Source: Actinocatenispora rupis (lineage in GTDB: Bacteria; Actinomycetota; Actinomycetes; Mycobacteriales; Micromonosporaceae). Taken from it: a DNA stretch of 64,000 bases. This document shows, piece by piece, positions 18,154 to 26,289 of this stretch (position 1 is its first letter; every line of letters starts with the position of its first letter). The DNA lies in contig NZ_BOMB01000049.1 of NCBI RefSeq assembly GCF_016861975.1, forward strand, positions 1 through 64,000, given 5' to 3'. Under the pieces are notes generated by a model. It ran no database searches. It was not told where the DNA came from and worked only from the letters and a program-made list of their open reading frames with translations. A program made the translations under genes and the position numbers.

Positions 18154-18462
18154 ATGAACACGGAGATCGACGACCTGCTCGCCCGGGTGCGTGAGCAGCA
18201 GGCCGAGGTGGAGCGGATCCAGAAGTCCGTCACCGAGTTGGAGATCACCGGCTACTCGCGGAACAACGAGGTGACGGTGAAGCTGCGCGGCACCGGGCGG
18301 TTCACCGAGGTGTCGATCGACCCGGACGTGGCCCGGCGGCTCGACGCGAACAGCCTCGGCGACGTGATCCTGGAAGCCGTCAACGACGGCCTGAAGCGGC
18401 TCGGCGAGGCCAGTACGGCGAAGTTCAAGCCGGTGCTGGACGCGTCCGGCACCGACCTCTGA
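18154..18462 (+). CDS. YbaB/EbfC-family protein linked to type VII secretion
   Basis: 102 aa. N-terminal coiled helix (DDLLARVREQQAEVERIQ), a central three-strand sheet (EVTVKLRGTGRFTEVSIDP) and a C-terminal helix: the YbaB fold. Housekeeping YbaB binds DNA next to dnaX/recR, but actinobacterial ESX loci carry relatives (EspL-like) that act as cytoplasmic stabilisers of substrates. Its place between a WXG gene and eccD supports the second role. ATG with GGAGG 6 nt upstream; 4 bp before eccD. Confidence 0.85.
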   Translation: MNTEIDDLLARVREQQAEVERIQKSVTELEITGYSRNNEVTVKLRGTGRFTEVSIDPDVARRLDANSLGDVILEAVNDGLKRLGEASTAKFKPVLDASGTDL

Positions 18463-18466
18463 CGCC

Positions 18467-19846
18467 ATGGCCGTGTCCTCGACGCCGCGCCGGGTCACCG
18501 TGGTCAGTCCACGGGCCCGGGTCGACGTGGCGCTCCCGGTGGAGAGCACGCTGGCCGAGTTGCTGCCGCAGCTCGTCGCGATGACCGGCGCCGAACTGCC
18601 CGAGCCGGCCCCCGCCGGTACGGTCAGCGGCTGGGCGCTGTCCCGGCTCGGCGCGCCCGCGTTCGAGTCGGGCCTGACCGTGGCCCGCGCTGGCGTACGC
18701 GACGGTGACGTGCTCTACCTGAACCCGCGTCGTACCCGGACGGCTCCGTTGCTGTTCGACGACGTGGTCGACGCGATCGCGTCCGCCGCCGAGCACAGCC
18801 CGACCGGGTGGCGGCGGCAAACGGCGCGGCAGGTGGCGCTGGGCGTGGCCGCGGTGGCGTTCGCGGGGCTGGCGGTGGCGGTCGCGCTGGCCGGGCCCGG
18901 CTGGCCGTGGTCGGCGATCGGGCCGGGCGCGCTGGCGCTGGCGCTCGCGGTCGGCGCCGGCGCGCTGTCCCGGGCGTACGGTGACTCGACGGCCGGGGCG
19001 GTCCTCGGCCTGGCCGGGGTGCCCGCCGCGGCGCTCGCCGGCCTCTTCCTGTTGCCCGGCAACGGATTCGGTACCGGTGCGGTCGCGCTCGGCCTGGCCT
19101 GCGTCACCGCGTACGCGGTGCTCGCCGCCGTCGCCGTGTCCGACCGGGTCGCGTGGTTCATCGGCGTGGCCGTTGCCGGCGCGTTCGGCTGCCTCGCCGC
19201 GACCCTCACCGTCCTCGTCGGCACCACCCCCGTACGCGGGGCCGCCGTCACCATCGCGCTCGCCGTCGCCGTCTGCCCGGCGCTGCCGATGATCGCGCTG
19301 CGGCTCGGCCGGCTGCCGCTGCCGCGCATCCCGTCCGACGTCGCCGCGTTCCGCGCCGAGGAGAACCCGGTGCTCGGGCGCGACGTCATCGACGAGACCG
19401 CCGCCGCCGAGGACGCGCTCAGCGGGCTCCTCGGCGCGCTCGCCGTCCTCGTGTGCGCCGGATCGACGGTGCTGCTGCTCGGCACCTCCCGGTACGGCTG
19501 GGCCGCCGCCGGCGTCGCCGGACTGGCGCTCGCCCTCCGCTCCCGGGCGTACGCGCTCGTCGCGCAGCGCGTCGTCCTGCTCGTCTTCGGCGTCGCCGTC
19601 CTCGCCGCCACCGCCGTACGGGTCGCGCTCGTCGGATCCCTCACCGTACGGCTCGTGCTGCTCGCCGTCATCGCCCTCGTCGCCGTCGGCTGCGCCGTCC
19701 ACGCCACCCGCGTCGTCGGCCGTGACCCCTCGCCGTACTGGTCCCGGCTGCTCGACGTCGTCGAGTTCCTGGCGCTCGTCGGCATCATCCCGCTCGCCGC
19801 GGCGGTGCTCGACGTGTACGCGCGGGTGCGCTCACTCGCCGGATAG
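18467..19846 (+). CDS. eccD: EccD: multi-span membrane channel subunit of type VII secretion
   Basis: 459 aa. N-terminal ubiquitin-like domain (about residues 8-88: RRVTVVSPRARVDVALPVES to DVLYLNP), then about 11 membrane helices, a cytosolic linker (PSDVAAFRAEENPVLGRDVIDET) and a final amphipathic end. This is the EccD plan; the protein forms the dimeric membrane vestibule of the channel around EccB, EccC and EccE. Last gene of the rightward operon; repeat copy A abuts its stop codon. Confidence 0.92.
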   Translation: MAVSSTPRRVTVVSPRARVDVALPVESTLAELLPQLVAMTGAELPEPAPAGTVSGWALSRLGAPAFESGLTVARAGVRDGDVLYLNPRRTRTAPLLFDDVVDAIASAAEHSPTGWRRQTARQVALGVAAVAFAGLAVAVALAGPGWPWSAIGPGALALALAVGAGALSRAYGDSTAGAVLGLAGVPAAALAGLFLLPGNGFGTGAVALGLACVTAYAVLAAVAVSDRVAWFIGVAVAGAFGCLAATLTVLVGTTPVRGAAVTIALAVAVCPALPMIALRLGRLPLPRIPSDVAAFRAEENPVLGRDVIDETAAAEDALSGLLGALAVLVCAGSTVLLLGTSRYGWAAAGVAGLALALRSRAYALVAQRVVLLVFGVAVLAATAVRVALVGSLTVRLVLLAVIALVAVGCAVHATRVVGRDPSPYWSRLLDVVEFLALVGIIPLAAAVLDVYARVRSLAG

Positions 19847-19848
19847 AT

Positions 19849-20282
19849 TTTGTACGCCAGCGTGCCTGTGCGGCTCGCTGGCGTACTGGTGTGACTCCAG
19901 CGGAAGCGCGTTCGCTGGCGTATTGGTGTGACTCCAGTCGCCGGGTGTTGCTTGCTCTCGTGCTGCCTGTTTCCCCGGTGTTCGCCGCCCCTGCCGGGGC
20001 TTGGGGGTGCGAGAGAGGACGCTGTCCTCTCTCGCGCTCTCTCCTGCCAAAGGGGGCGAAGCCCCCTTTGGAAACCCCCTGAAGTAGGCAGATGCTTTCG
20101 CGTTCGCCTCTCGTTGCCGACCCAAGTCCTTGTGCGCCAACCGGAGTTGGCTTCATTCACCGGCGTGCTGCTACCCCGAGAAGTAGGCGACCTCTTGACC
20201 AGCCGCGGTCACCGGTGTTCGCGGGTGATGCTCGTTGTCCCGCCCTCCCGCTACCCACGTGATGGTGGCGCCCTTCGGCGCC
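19849..20282 (-). repeat. Dispersed structured repeat, copy A (core only)
   Basis: About 434 bp almost identical (minus strand) to 24247-24677 and 48991-49424. It lies between the convergent genes eccD and FHA and abuts the eccD stop. Read on the minus strand it begins with GGCGCC-GAAG-GGCGCC (20267-20282), contains the 11-bp hairpin CCAAAGGGGGC / GCCCCCTTTGG (20047-20071), a 12-bp hairpin GCGAGAGAGGAC / GTCCTCTCTCGC, a GCCCC/GGGGC hairpin, a ~37-bp direct repeat (CTGGAGTCACACCA units) and a terminal inverted repeat GTACGCCAGCG / CGCTGGCGTAC. It lacks the 5' hairpin module of copies B and C. No coding function is supported. Confidence 0.9.
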
Positions 20283-20309
20283 TGCGGCGCCTCGGGTGCC
20301 GGGCGGGGG

Positions 20310-20732
20310 TCAGGGGTTGGTGATGAAGAGGAGGCGGAACTTGCCGATGCGGATCTCGTCGCCGTTGGTGAGGACGCCGGACTGGACGCGTTCGGAGTTG
20401 AGGTGGGTGCCGTTGAGGCTGCCGAGGTCCTTGACGAGGAACGTGGTGCCGTCGCGGTGGAACTCGGCGTGCCGGCGGGAGACGGTGACGTCGTCGAGGA
20501 AGATGTCGCCGTCGGGGTGCCGGCCGGCGGTGGTCACGTCGCGGTCGAGGAGGAAACGGGCGCCGGACTGGGCGCCGTCCCGGACCAGCAGCAACGCCAT
20601 GTACGGCGGCAGGGTGCTGGCGAGGGCTGCCGCGGACTCGACGCGCGGATCGTTGAGCATCTCCTGGAACGCTTCCAGGTCGAGCACCGAGGTGGCGTCC
20701 ATCAGCGGGCGCGTCTGGTCGGCAGTGGTCAT
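20310..20732 (-). CDS. FHA-domain protein (GarA-like)
   Basis: 140 aa. C-terminal FHA domain with the phospho-Thr binding residues in place: GRHPDGDIFLDD, SRRHAEF, LGSLNGTHLN and GDEIRIGKFRL. The N-terminal tail includes ATSVLDLEAF, similar in form to the TTSVFR kinase target motif of GarA/OdhI, so it may be phosphorylated and then bind its own FHA domain. Sits between eccD and the response regulator, 28 bp after the latter's stop. A role in signal relay for the secretion locus is inference; repeat copy A begins 27 bp after its stop. Confidence 0.85.
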   Translation of the reverse strand: MTTADQTRPLMDATSVLDLEAFQEMLNDPRVESAAALASTLPPYMALLLVRDGAQSGARFLLDRDVTTAGRHPDGDIFLDDVTVSRRHAEFHRDGTTFLVKDLGSLNGTHLNSERVQSGVLTNGDEIRIGKFRLLFITNP

Positions 20733-20760
20733 TCCGTCACCCTACCGCCGCAGCCGGACA

Positions 20761-21438
20761 TTATCCGCGGGGTGGCTGTCCCGGCTGCCGGACGGCAGGT
20801 TTGGGAACGATGCCGCGCCGGAACGCCTCGCCGGTCAGCTCGGCGCGGCGGCGGGCGCCGGTCTTCTCGCGGATCCGGTCCAGGTGCGACCGGACCGTGC
20901 GGACGCTGATCGACAGCGCGTCGGCGATGTCCTGGTCCCGCTCGCCCGCGGCGACCAGTCCGAGTACCTCGCGCTCCCGGTCGGACAGTTGCAACCGGGC
21001 CCCCGCGTACCGCTCGCGGGAGGAGTCGAGCAGGAACGACGCGAGCGTGGGCGACACGTAGCTGTTGCCGGCGGCGACCTCGCGGACCGCGCGCAGGATC
21101 TCGTCGGCGTCCGAGTTCTTCGTCAGGTACCCGCGGGCGCCGGCGGCCATCGCGGCGAGCACGTCCTCCTGGCTGCCGTGCGCGGACACCACGAGCACCT
21201 GGTGCCCGCGGCCGACCACGTCGACGACCGCCGCCGAGTCCTTCACCCCGGGCAGCCGCAGGTCGAGGATGACCACCCCACCCGGCTCCATCCGGTACGC
21301 CGCGAACTCCTCGACCGAACCGGCCGTCACGCCGACCGTCACGTCGGGCGCGTCGGCGAGCGCGCGCACCAGCGCCGCCCGGTACAGCGGATGGTCCTCG
21401 ATCACGCACACCACGATCTGCGCCACGGCCGTGTCCAT
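20761..21438 (-). CDS. LuxR/NarL-family response regulator
   Basis: 225 aa. Receiver domain with Asp pair (VCVIEDHPLYR), phospho-acceptor Asp in VVILDLRLPG, switch Ser in LVVSAHG and Lys in YLTKNSDADE; C-terminal LuxR HTH (LQLSDREREVLGLVAAGERDQDIADALSISVRTVRSHLDRIREKTG). Binds DNA as a dimer after phosphorylation. No kinase is adjacent; the HisKA_3-type kinase at 2977-4308 in the same locus is of the matching class. ATG 21438 follows GGGGGAGG; 8 bp downstream of eccB's stop, so probably one operon eccB-regulator-FHA. Confidence 0.92.
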   Translation of the reverse strand: MDTAVAQIVVCVIEDHPLYRAALVRALADAPDVTVGVTAGSVEEFAAYRMEPGGVVILDLRLPGVKDSAAVVDVVGRGHQVLVVSAHGSQEDVLAAMAAGARGYLTKNSDADEILRAVREVAAGNSYVSPTLASFLLDSSRERYAGARLQLSDREREVLGLVAAGERDQDIADALSISVRTVRSHLDRIREKTGARRRAELTGEAFRRGIVPKPAVRQPGQPPRG

Positions 21439-21446
21439 GCCTCCCC

Positions 21447-22817
21447 CTACGCCACCGCTGCCGCCGCCGTCGTCGACAGCGTCGGACCGGTCGGAAACAG
21501 TGCGAGCGTCGTGGTACGCAGGGACAGCGGGCGGGTCGCCCCGTATCCCAGTGCCTTGAGCGCCGCGTCGTCCGCGATCGGGAACCGTCGGCCCTGGTCG
21601 GTGATCAGGTACACCGTACCGGCGCGGACCAGCGCGGCGCGGCCCGGCGGCACGTACACCGCGTCGGCCGTACGGTCGTCGCCGCCGGTCGTCGGCACCG
21701 GCTTCGCGCCCGCCGGTACGGAGGACGCGGCGAGCATCAGCGTGGTCGGCGTGCCCGTCGCGCCGGTCGCGCACAACGCCACCTCGGCCCCGCCGGTCAG
21801 CGGCCGCAGCGCCCGGTCCGGGAAACCCTCGTCGTCCAGGCTGCCCCGTACGCTGTCGGCCAGGTCGGCCGCCGCGACCGGATGCGGCTTCGGCACCCCG
21901 TCCCGGTACGCCAGCTTGGCCTCCTTCGACGTGACCAGCAGTGTCGCCACGAACTCGGTCACCGGTCGCACCCGCCGCGCGCCCTCGACCACGTAGTACC
22001 GCGGGGCGCGGGAACCGATCGCGCCGGTGCTCAGCACCTCGCCGACCAGCGTCCGCTCGCCCCCGACCGTCGGCCCGGCCGACCCGTACGACAGGGCGGG
22101 GACGTCGAGGTCGGGGCCGAGCGGCACCGCGTCGACGAACGACCACGGCACCGCGACCGGATCACCGAAGCCGAGCGCCACCGCGGACGTCCGCGTCGTA
22201 CGGAAGCGGCGGCCCTGGGCCAACAGGTAGAGCTGGCGGCCCGGATCGCGCACCACCAGGCCGTCCGCGTCACCCAACGGCCTGCCCGAGGGACGCGCGC
22301 CGACCATGGCGGTGGTCGTCGGCGCCGAGTCCGCCGGGCCGCCGGACGGCCGCTGCGAGCACACCGTCCACGGGCCGGTCAGCAGGGATCCCTTGCCCGG
22401 CAACGCTTCCGGCGCCCCGGCGATGCCCAGCTCGGCCCCCCGCGGCGCCGCCGCCAGCGACTTCGCCGACACCGACGCGGTCGCCGAACCGTTGCCACCG
22501 GCCAACAGCCGGGCCGACGCGTAGTTCAGCATCGGGTGCAGGCGGCCGTCCGAGGCGAACACGTAACTCGCGCCGGTGTCCTTGTTCACCACCACCTGGC
22601 CGGTCTTGCGCCAGTCGCTGCTCGCGCCCGGCCGGACCAGCCCGTAGATGCCGAAACCGGCCGTCACCAACAGCGCGCCGGCCAACCCCAGTACGGTGCC
22701 CAGGATCAGCCGCCGGCTCGGCGACACCGGATGGTTGGCATCCCCCGAAACGAGCGCGGACACCAGCCTCCGGCGCAGGAACTGGTACGCCTGCACCTGA
22801 TCACGTTGTGTCCACAT
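21447..22817 (-). CDS. eccB: EccB: type VII secretion channel subunit
   Basis: 456 aa. Starts with the diagnostic cytosolic motif WTQRDQVQAYQFLRRRLVSALV, a single membrane helix (about residues 40-62), and a large extracytoplasmic part built of repeated EccB R domains (for example TDQGRRFPIADDAALKALGY and LLAQGRRFRTT-type repeats). Two Cys (WTVCSQRP and VALCATG) are placed like the conserved disulfide of EccB. EccB links channel protomers on the outer face. ATG 22817 is fixed by the family motif; the ribosome site is weak. Divergent from eccE over 102 bp. Confidence 0.93.
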   Translation of the reverse strand: MWTQRDQVQAYQFLRRRLVSALVSGDANHPVSPSRRLILGTVLGLAGALLVTAGFGIYGLVRPGASSDWRKTGQVVVNKDTGASYVFASDGRLHPMLNYASARLLAGGNGSATASVSAKSLAAAPRGAELGIAGAPEALPGKGSLLTGPWTVCSQRPSGGPADSAPTTTAMVGARPSGRPLGDADGLVVRDPGRQLYLLAQGRRFRTTRTSAVALGFGDPVAVPWSFVDAVPLGPDLDVPALSYGSAGPTVGGERTLVGEVLSTGAIGSRAPRYYVVEGARRVRPVTEFVATLLVTSKEAKLAYRDGVPKPHPVAAADLADSVRGSLDDEGFPDRALRPLTGGAEVALCATGATGTPTTLMLAASSVPAGAKPVPTTGGDDRTADAVYVPPGRAALVRAGTVYLITDQGRRFPIADDAALKALGYGATRPLSLRTTTLALFPTGPTLSTTAAAAVA

Positions 22818-22919
22818 CGCACACCCGGGAGATCTCGACGGCCGACCGGTACGCGGTGCACTATAAGCGGGCCCGCCGACACCCCGGCACCGTAGAAATA
22901 CCGACAGGGCGGTTTCCCA

Positions 22920-23981
22920 GTGGTCCACACCTCCACGCGCACGAAGCCGGCAGCCACCACCGTGCGCCATCGCCGACGCTTCCCGGTACGCCCCGGCCAG
23001 GTCGCCGTGTGGCAGCTCGCCGTCGTCGCCACCGTGCTCACCGACCCGACCCGCTGGCAGGGCATGGTCGTCGGTGGCGCCGGACTCGTCGCCGTCGGCC
23101 TCACCGCCCTGCCCTGGCGCGGCCGCTGGCTCTACCAGTGGGCCGGCACCGCGATCGCGTTCCGCGCCCGCCGTACGCCACCCGCGCCCGCCGGCGACCC
23201 CCTCGACGCCGTACTCCCCGGCCTGCGCGTGCACACCGTCGCCGACCGGGCCGGCAACCGTACCGGCGTCGCCGGCGACGGGCGCTGGTGGTCCGCCGTG
23301 CTGCGCGTCGGCCACGGCACCGACCCGCTGGCGCTCCTCGACCCGCTACGCAAGACGTACGACCGGGCCGACCTGCCGCCCGCCGCCGTCCAACTCGTCA
23401 CCTGGACCGTGCCCGTCCCCGACAGCGACCCCGTACGCACCACCTGGCTCGCCGTACGGTTCTCGCCCACCGCCTGCCCGGCCGCCGTCGAAGCACGCGG
23501 CGGCGGCGTACAAGGAGCGCTCAGCGCCACCGCCAACTGCGCCCTCGGCCTCGCCCGCGACCTCGCCGAAGCCGGCATCGACGCCACCGTCCTCGACGCG
23601 CCCGACCTCCGCGACGACCTCACCGTCGCCCTCGGCGCCACCCCCGACACCCCGGCCCGCGTCGTCGAACGCTGGCGCCACCAGGAAATCGGCACCGGCC
23701 GGCAGTCCACCTACCGGCCCAGTACCCGCGTCTCACCCCGCGAACTCCTCACCGCCGCCACCCCCGGCACCGCCGCCTTCACCACCACCTCACTCACCCT
23801 CACCCGCCCCGACACCTCCACCACCCCCGACCTCCGCCTCCTCCTCCGCATCGCCACCCCACCCGCCCAGACCCGCCTCACCCCCGACACCCCCGCCCGC
23901 GCCCTCCACCTCCCCCTCTACCGCCTCGACGGCACCCACGCCCCCGCCACAACCACCACCCTTCCTTTGGCTTTGCCGTGA
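22920..23981 (+). CDS. eccE: EccE-like type VII secretion subunit
   Basis: 353 aa. Basic N-terminus, two close membrane helices (GQVAVWQLAVVATVL and MVVGGAGLVAVGLTAL), then a cytosolic domain with HTVADRAGNRTGVAGDGRWW, matching EccE layout. EccE packs at the periphery of the channel. The C-terminal third is Pro/Thr-rich (TTTSLTLTRPDTSTTPD) and the protein is short for the family; the stop codon TGA (23979-23981) coincides with the first base of repeat copy B, so the C-terminus may have been altered by the repeat. GTG start, divergent from eccB. Confidence 0.8.
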   Translation: MVHTSTRTKPAATTVRHRRRFPVRPGQVAVWQLAVVATVLTDPTRWQGMVVGGAGLVAVGLTALPWRGRWLYQWAGTAIAFRARRTPPAPAGDPLDAVLPGLRVHTVADRAGNRTGVAGDGRWWSAVLRVGHGTDPLALLDPLRKTYDRADLPPAAVQLVTWTVPVPDSDPVRTTWLAVRFSPTACPAAVEARGGGVQGALSATANCALGLARDLAEAGIDATVLDAPDLRDDLTVALGATPDTPARVVERWRHQEIGTGRQSTYRPSTRVSPRELLTAATPGTAAFTTTSLTLTRPDTSTTPDLRLLLRIATPPAQTRLTPDTPARALHLPLYRLDGTHAPATTTTLPLALP

Positions 23982-24677
23982 CGCTGCGGCGGCCCCGTTT
24001 GGCTGCTGGCGGCGCCGGACCGAGACTTGTGTGCTGACGCACACGGCGCCTCGTCCCGGCTTGCCAGCAACCAAACGGGACTCGCCTCGCTCCCGTCCCC
24101 TCACATCACCGTTACTGCAAAAATCAAGCTATATAAAGGATGTCGCCGCCTGGCGCTGGCTTGATGGCCGGCGCACCGTTCCACCGACCCGGCGCCACTG
24201 CCGGAATCCGTTCCGCCGCACGGGAATGCACCGGGTGCGCCGCCTGGGCGCCGAAGGGCGCCACCATCACCCGGGTAGCGGGAGGGCGGGCAACGAGCAT
24301 CACCCGCGAACACCGGTGACCGCGGCTGGTCAAGTGGTCGCCTACTTTTTGGGGTAGCAGTACGCCGGTGAATGAAGCCGAGTCCGGTTGTCGCACAAGG
24401 ACTTGGGTCGGTGTCGAGAGGCGAACGCGAAAGCATCTGCCTACTTCAGGGGGTTTCCAAAGGGGGCTTCGCCCCCTGTGGCAGGAGAGAGCGCGAGAGA
24501 GGACAGGGTCCTCTCTCGCACCCCCATGCCCCGGCAGGGGCGCTCAGCACCGGGGAAAGATGCACCACAAGGACGACGCGAACGCGCACCATTGGAGTCG
24601 CACAAGACACCAGTGAACGCGCTCCGCTGGAGTCACACCAGTACGCCAGCGAGCCGCAAAGGCACGCTGGCGTACAA
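23981..24677 (+). repeat. Dispersed structured repeat, copy B (long form)
   Basis: About 697 bp. Contains the 5' module (23981-24246) shared only with copy C and the core (24247-24677) shared with copies A and C. It begins at the eccE stop codon and ends about 26 bp before the stop of the convergent esterase gene. Core hairpin CCAAAGGGGGC / GCCCCCTGTGG (24457-24481, one mismatch in this copy), hairpin GCGAGAGAGGAC / GTCCTCTCTCGC, and terminal inverted repeat GTACGCCAGCG (24641-24651) / CGCTGGCGTAC (24665-24675). No other gene is supported in this >700-bp stretch. Confidence 0.9.
23994..24079 (+). ncRNA. Covarying long hairpin of repeat copy B
   Basis: 86 nt. Outer 17-position stem: left arm CCCGTTTGGCTGCTGGC (23994-24010), right arm GCCAGCAACCAAACGGG (24063-24079), with one C-A mismatch. 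The inner part pairs again (GCCGG with CCGGC, then CGAG with CTCG) and ends in GTGTG / CACAC with loop CTGACG. The same fold forms in copy C with a different stem sequence. Supports a folded RNA; expression is unproven. Confidence 0.75.
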
Positions 24678-24703
24678 GGAAAGAAGCGCGGACCGCAGAA
24701 CGG

Positions 24704-25660
24704 TCAGAGCTTCAGCACCGACCGCACGAAGCGCAAGGCTTCGAGCGTCTGGTACCCGCCCCCGCCCTCGTGCTGGTTGTACGGGTAGACGTTGATGTTC
24801 TTGTCGCCGGCGTAGTGGTTGTAGGCGGCGTAGACGGTGGAGGGCGGGCAGGTGACGTCCATGAGGCCGACGGAGAAGAGCGCGGGCGCGGTGGCGCGCG
24901 CCGCGAAGTTCAGACCGTCCACATAGGACAGTGTGCGGAACACGTCCTCGACCCGGTCCCGGTGCGTCCGCAGGAACATCCAGATCTCCTGGTACGCGTT
25001 GCCTTCGACGACGTCCAGCGCCCGCCGGAAGTGACACAGCGACGGTACGTCGACGACGGCGCCGGCAAGCCCGTCGCAGAGTCCGGCGGCGGCGAGCGCC
25101 AGCGACCCGCCCTGGCTGCCGCCGGCGACGACGACCCGCGCCGGGTCGACGGCGGGATGCGCGCGGGCCGCGTCGACCGCCCGCACCGCATCCGTGTACA
25201 CCCGGCGGTAGTAGTAGTCGTGCGGGTCGAGGATGCCGCGCGTGATGGTCCCCGGCGTGACCGGGCCGGAGGATCCGACCGGGTCGCCGGTGGCGCCCGG
25301 CTGCAGCTTGCCGCCCTGCCCGCGGGTGTCCATGAGCAGGTGCACGTACCCGGCGTTCGCCCAGGTCAGCCACTCGAACGGGAAGCCCCGCCCGCCACCG
25401 TTGCCCAGGTACCCGACGACGCACGGCAGCGGCCCGTCCGCCCCGGCCGGTACGAGCAGCCAGCCGGCGACGGGGTGCCCGCCGTACCCGGGGAAGCGGA
25501 CGTCGTACACGTCGACGAGGGTGAGCCCCGCATCGTACGGAGTGCAGGTCGGCGCCTCGTCGTGGCTGCGCGCCTCGGCGAGGGTCTCCGCCCAGAACTC
25601 GGCGAAGTCGGCGGGTTCCTCCCGCTCCGGCAGGTACCCGACGAGGTCGGTGAGCGGCAT
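24704..25660 (-). CDS. Acetylxylan esterase / cephalosporin-C deacetylase (CE7 family)
   Basis: 318 aa, the normal length of carbohydrate esterase family 7. Alpha/beta hydrolase that removes acetyl groups from xylan, xylo-oligosaccharides or cephalosporins, typically in the cytoplasm. N-terminal FAEFWAETLAEA and DVRFPGYGGHPVAGWL, the conserved RGQGG (MDTRGQGG), nucleophile elbow GGSQGG, acid Asp in LMDVTCPPSTVYAAYNHY and base His in NQHEGGGGYQ are all present. ATG 25660 gives the family length; no clear ribosome site. Convergent with eccE, with repeat copy B between. Confidence 0.92.
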   Translation of the reverse strand: MPLTDLVGYLPEREEPADFAEFWAETLAEARSHDEAPTCTPYDAGLTLVDVYDVRFPGYGGHPVAGWLLVPAGADGPLPCVVGYLGNGGGRGFPFEWLTWANAGYVHLLMDTRGQGGKLQPGATGDPVGSSGPVTPGTITRGILDPHDYYYRRVYTDAVRAVDAARAHPAVDPARVVVAGGSQGGSLALAAAGLCDGLAGAVVDVPSLCHFRRALDVVEGNAYQEIWMFLRTHRDRVEDVFRTLSYVDGLNFAARATAPALFSVGLMDVTCPPSTVYAAYNHYAGDKNINVYPYNQHEGGGGYQTLEALRFVRSVLKL

Positions 25661-25761
25661 GTCGACGCGTGGCAACGGGGGCTCCTCGGTGCCGCCGGCG
25701 GCGCGGGGGCGGCGCACGGCGTGTCTCGGACGGTGGTGCGGCGCGACGCTGCGCTCGCGGA

Positions 25762-25903
25762 AACGGACTCACCGGCGTGCCACACCGCCCGCACGAACTC
25801 GCGGCAACGGACCCGCAGCGCGGCGGAACGGGCTCGCCGTGCGGTGCAACGGGCTCGCCGCGCCGCGGACCCTGGCTCACCGCGCGGAGCAACGGGCTCG
25901 CCG
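25762..25903. repeat. Short irregular direct repeats upstream of the esterase
   Basis: The 13-bp unit AACGGGCTCGCCG occurs exactly at 25827-25839, 25848-25860 and 25891-25903, with degenerate copies at 25762-25774 (AACGGACTCACCG) and around 25805. Spacing is uneven (21, 43 bp). They lie in the 278-bp gap between the esterase and the DUF3817 gene; no other feature is seen in this gap. Confidence 0.55.
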
Positions 25904-25938
25904 GTGGGGCCGCGCCGGGACGTGGCCCGGGCCGGATG

Positions 25939-26286
25939 CTACGCCCGAACCGCCTGCTCGGACCCGGCCCGCCGGGCCAGCTCGGCCCGTACCAGCTTGG
26001 TCGTACGGTGCTCGGCGACGAACGACACGATCGGGATCGTGCCGCACAGCATGACGAGGATCATCCGCCCGTACGGCCAGTCGAGCCGGCGCGCCAGGTC
26101 GAACGTCAGCACCAGGAACACCATGTACAGGAAGCCGTGCAGCGGGCCGACGATCGCGGAGACGATCGAGACGTGCGCGAGGTGGTTGAGCGGCACGCCG
26201 ATGCCGAACAGTACGACGAGCCCGATGCTCACGACGATCGCGATGATCCGGTACCGGGTCAGCGCCCCGGCCACTCCAGCGTCCAC
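25939..26286 (-). CDS. DUF3817 small integral membrane protein
   Basis: 115 aa, three hydrophobic helices. Matches DUF3817: LTRYRIIAIVVSIGLVVLFGIGVP, then GPLHGFLYMVFLVLTFDLARR and YGRMILVMLCGTIPIVSFVAEH. Proteins of this family are conserved in actinobacteria, of unknown function. GTG start, 3 bp after the stop of the upstream gene, so both are one operon. Confidence 0.88.
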   Translation of the reverse strand: MDAGVAGALTRYRIIAIVVSIGLVVLFGIGVPLNHLAHVSIVSAIVGPLHGFLYMVFLVLTFDLARRLDWPYGRMILVMLCGTIPIVSFVAEHRTTKLVRAELARRAGSEQAVRA

Positions 26287-26289
26287 GTG

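Noticed and set aside
23981-24677. Group II intron without ORF, since such introns insert behind terminators
   Set aside because: No recognisable domain V hairpin or GUGYG 5' end was found. Not fully excluded.
24368-24795. Overlapping open frames of 80-140 codons inside the repeat core (also at 19785-20156 and 49113-49530)
   Set aside because: All three frames are open together, the products are Arg/Gly/Pro-rich without a family, and the sequence is better explained by hairpins.
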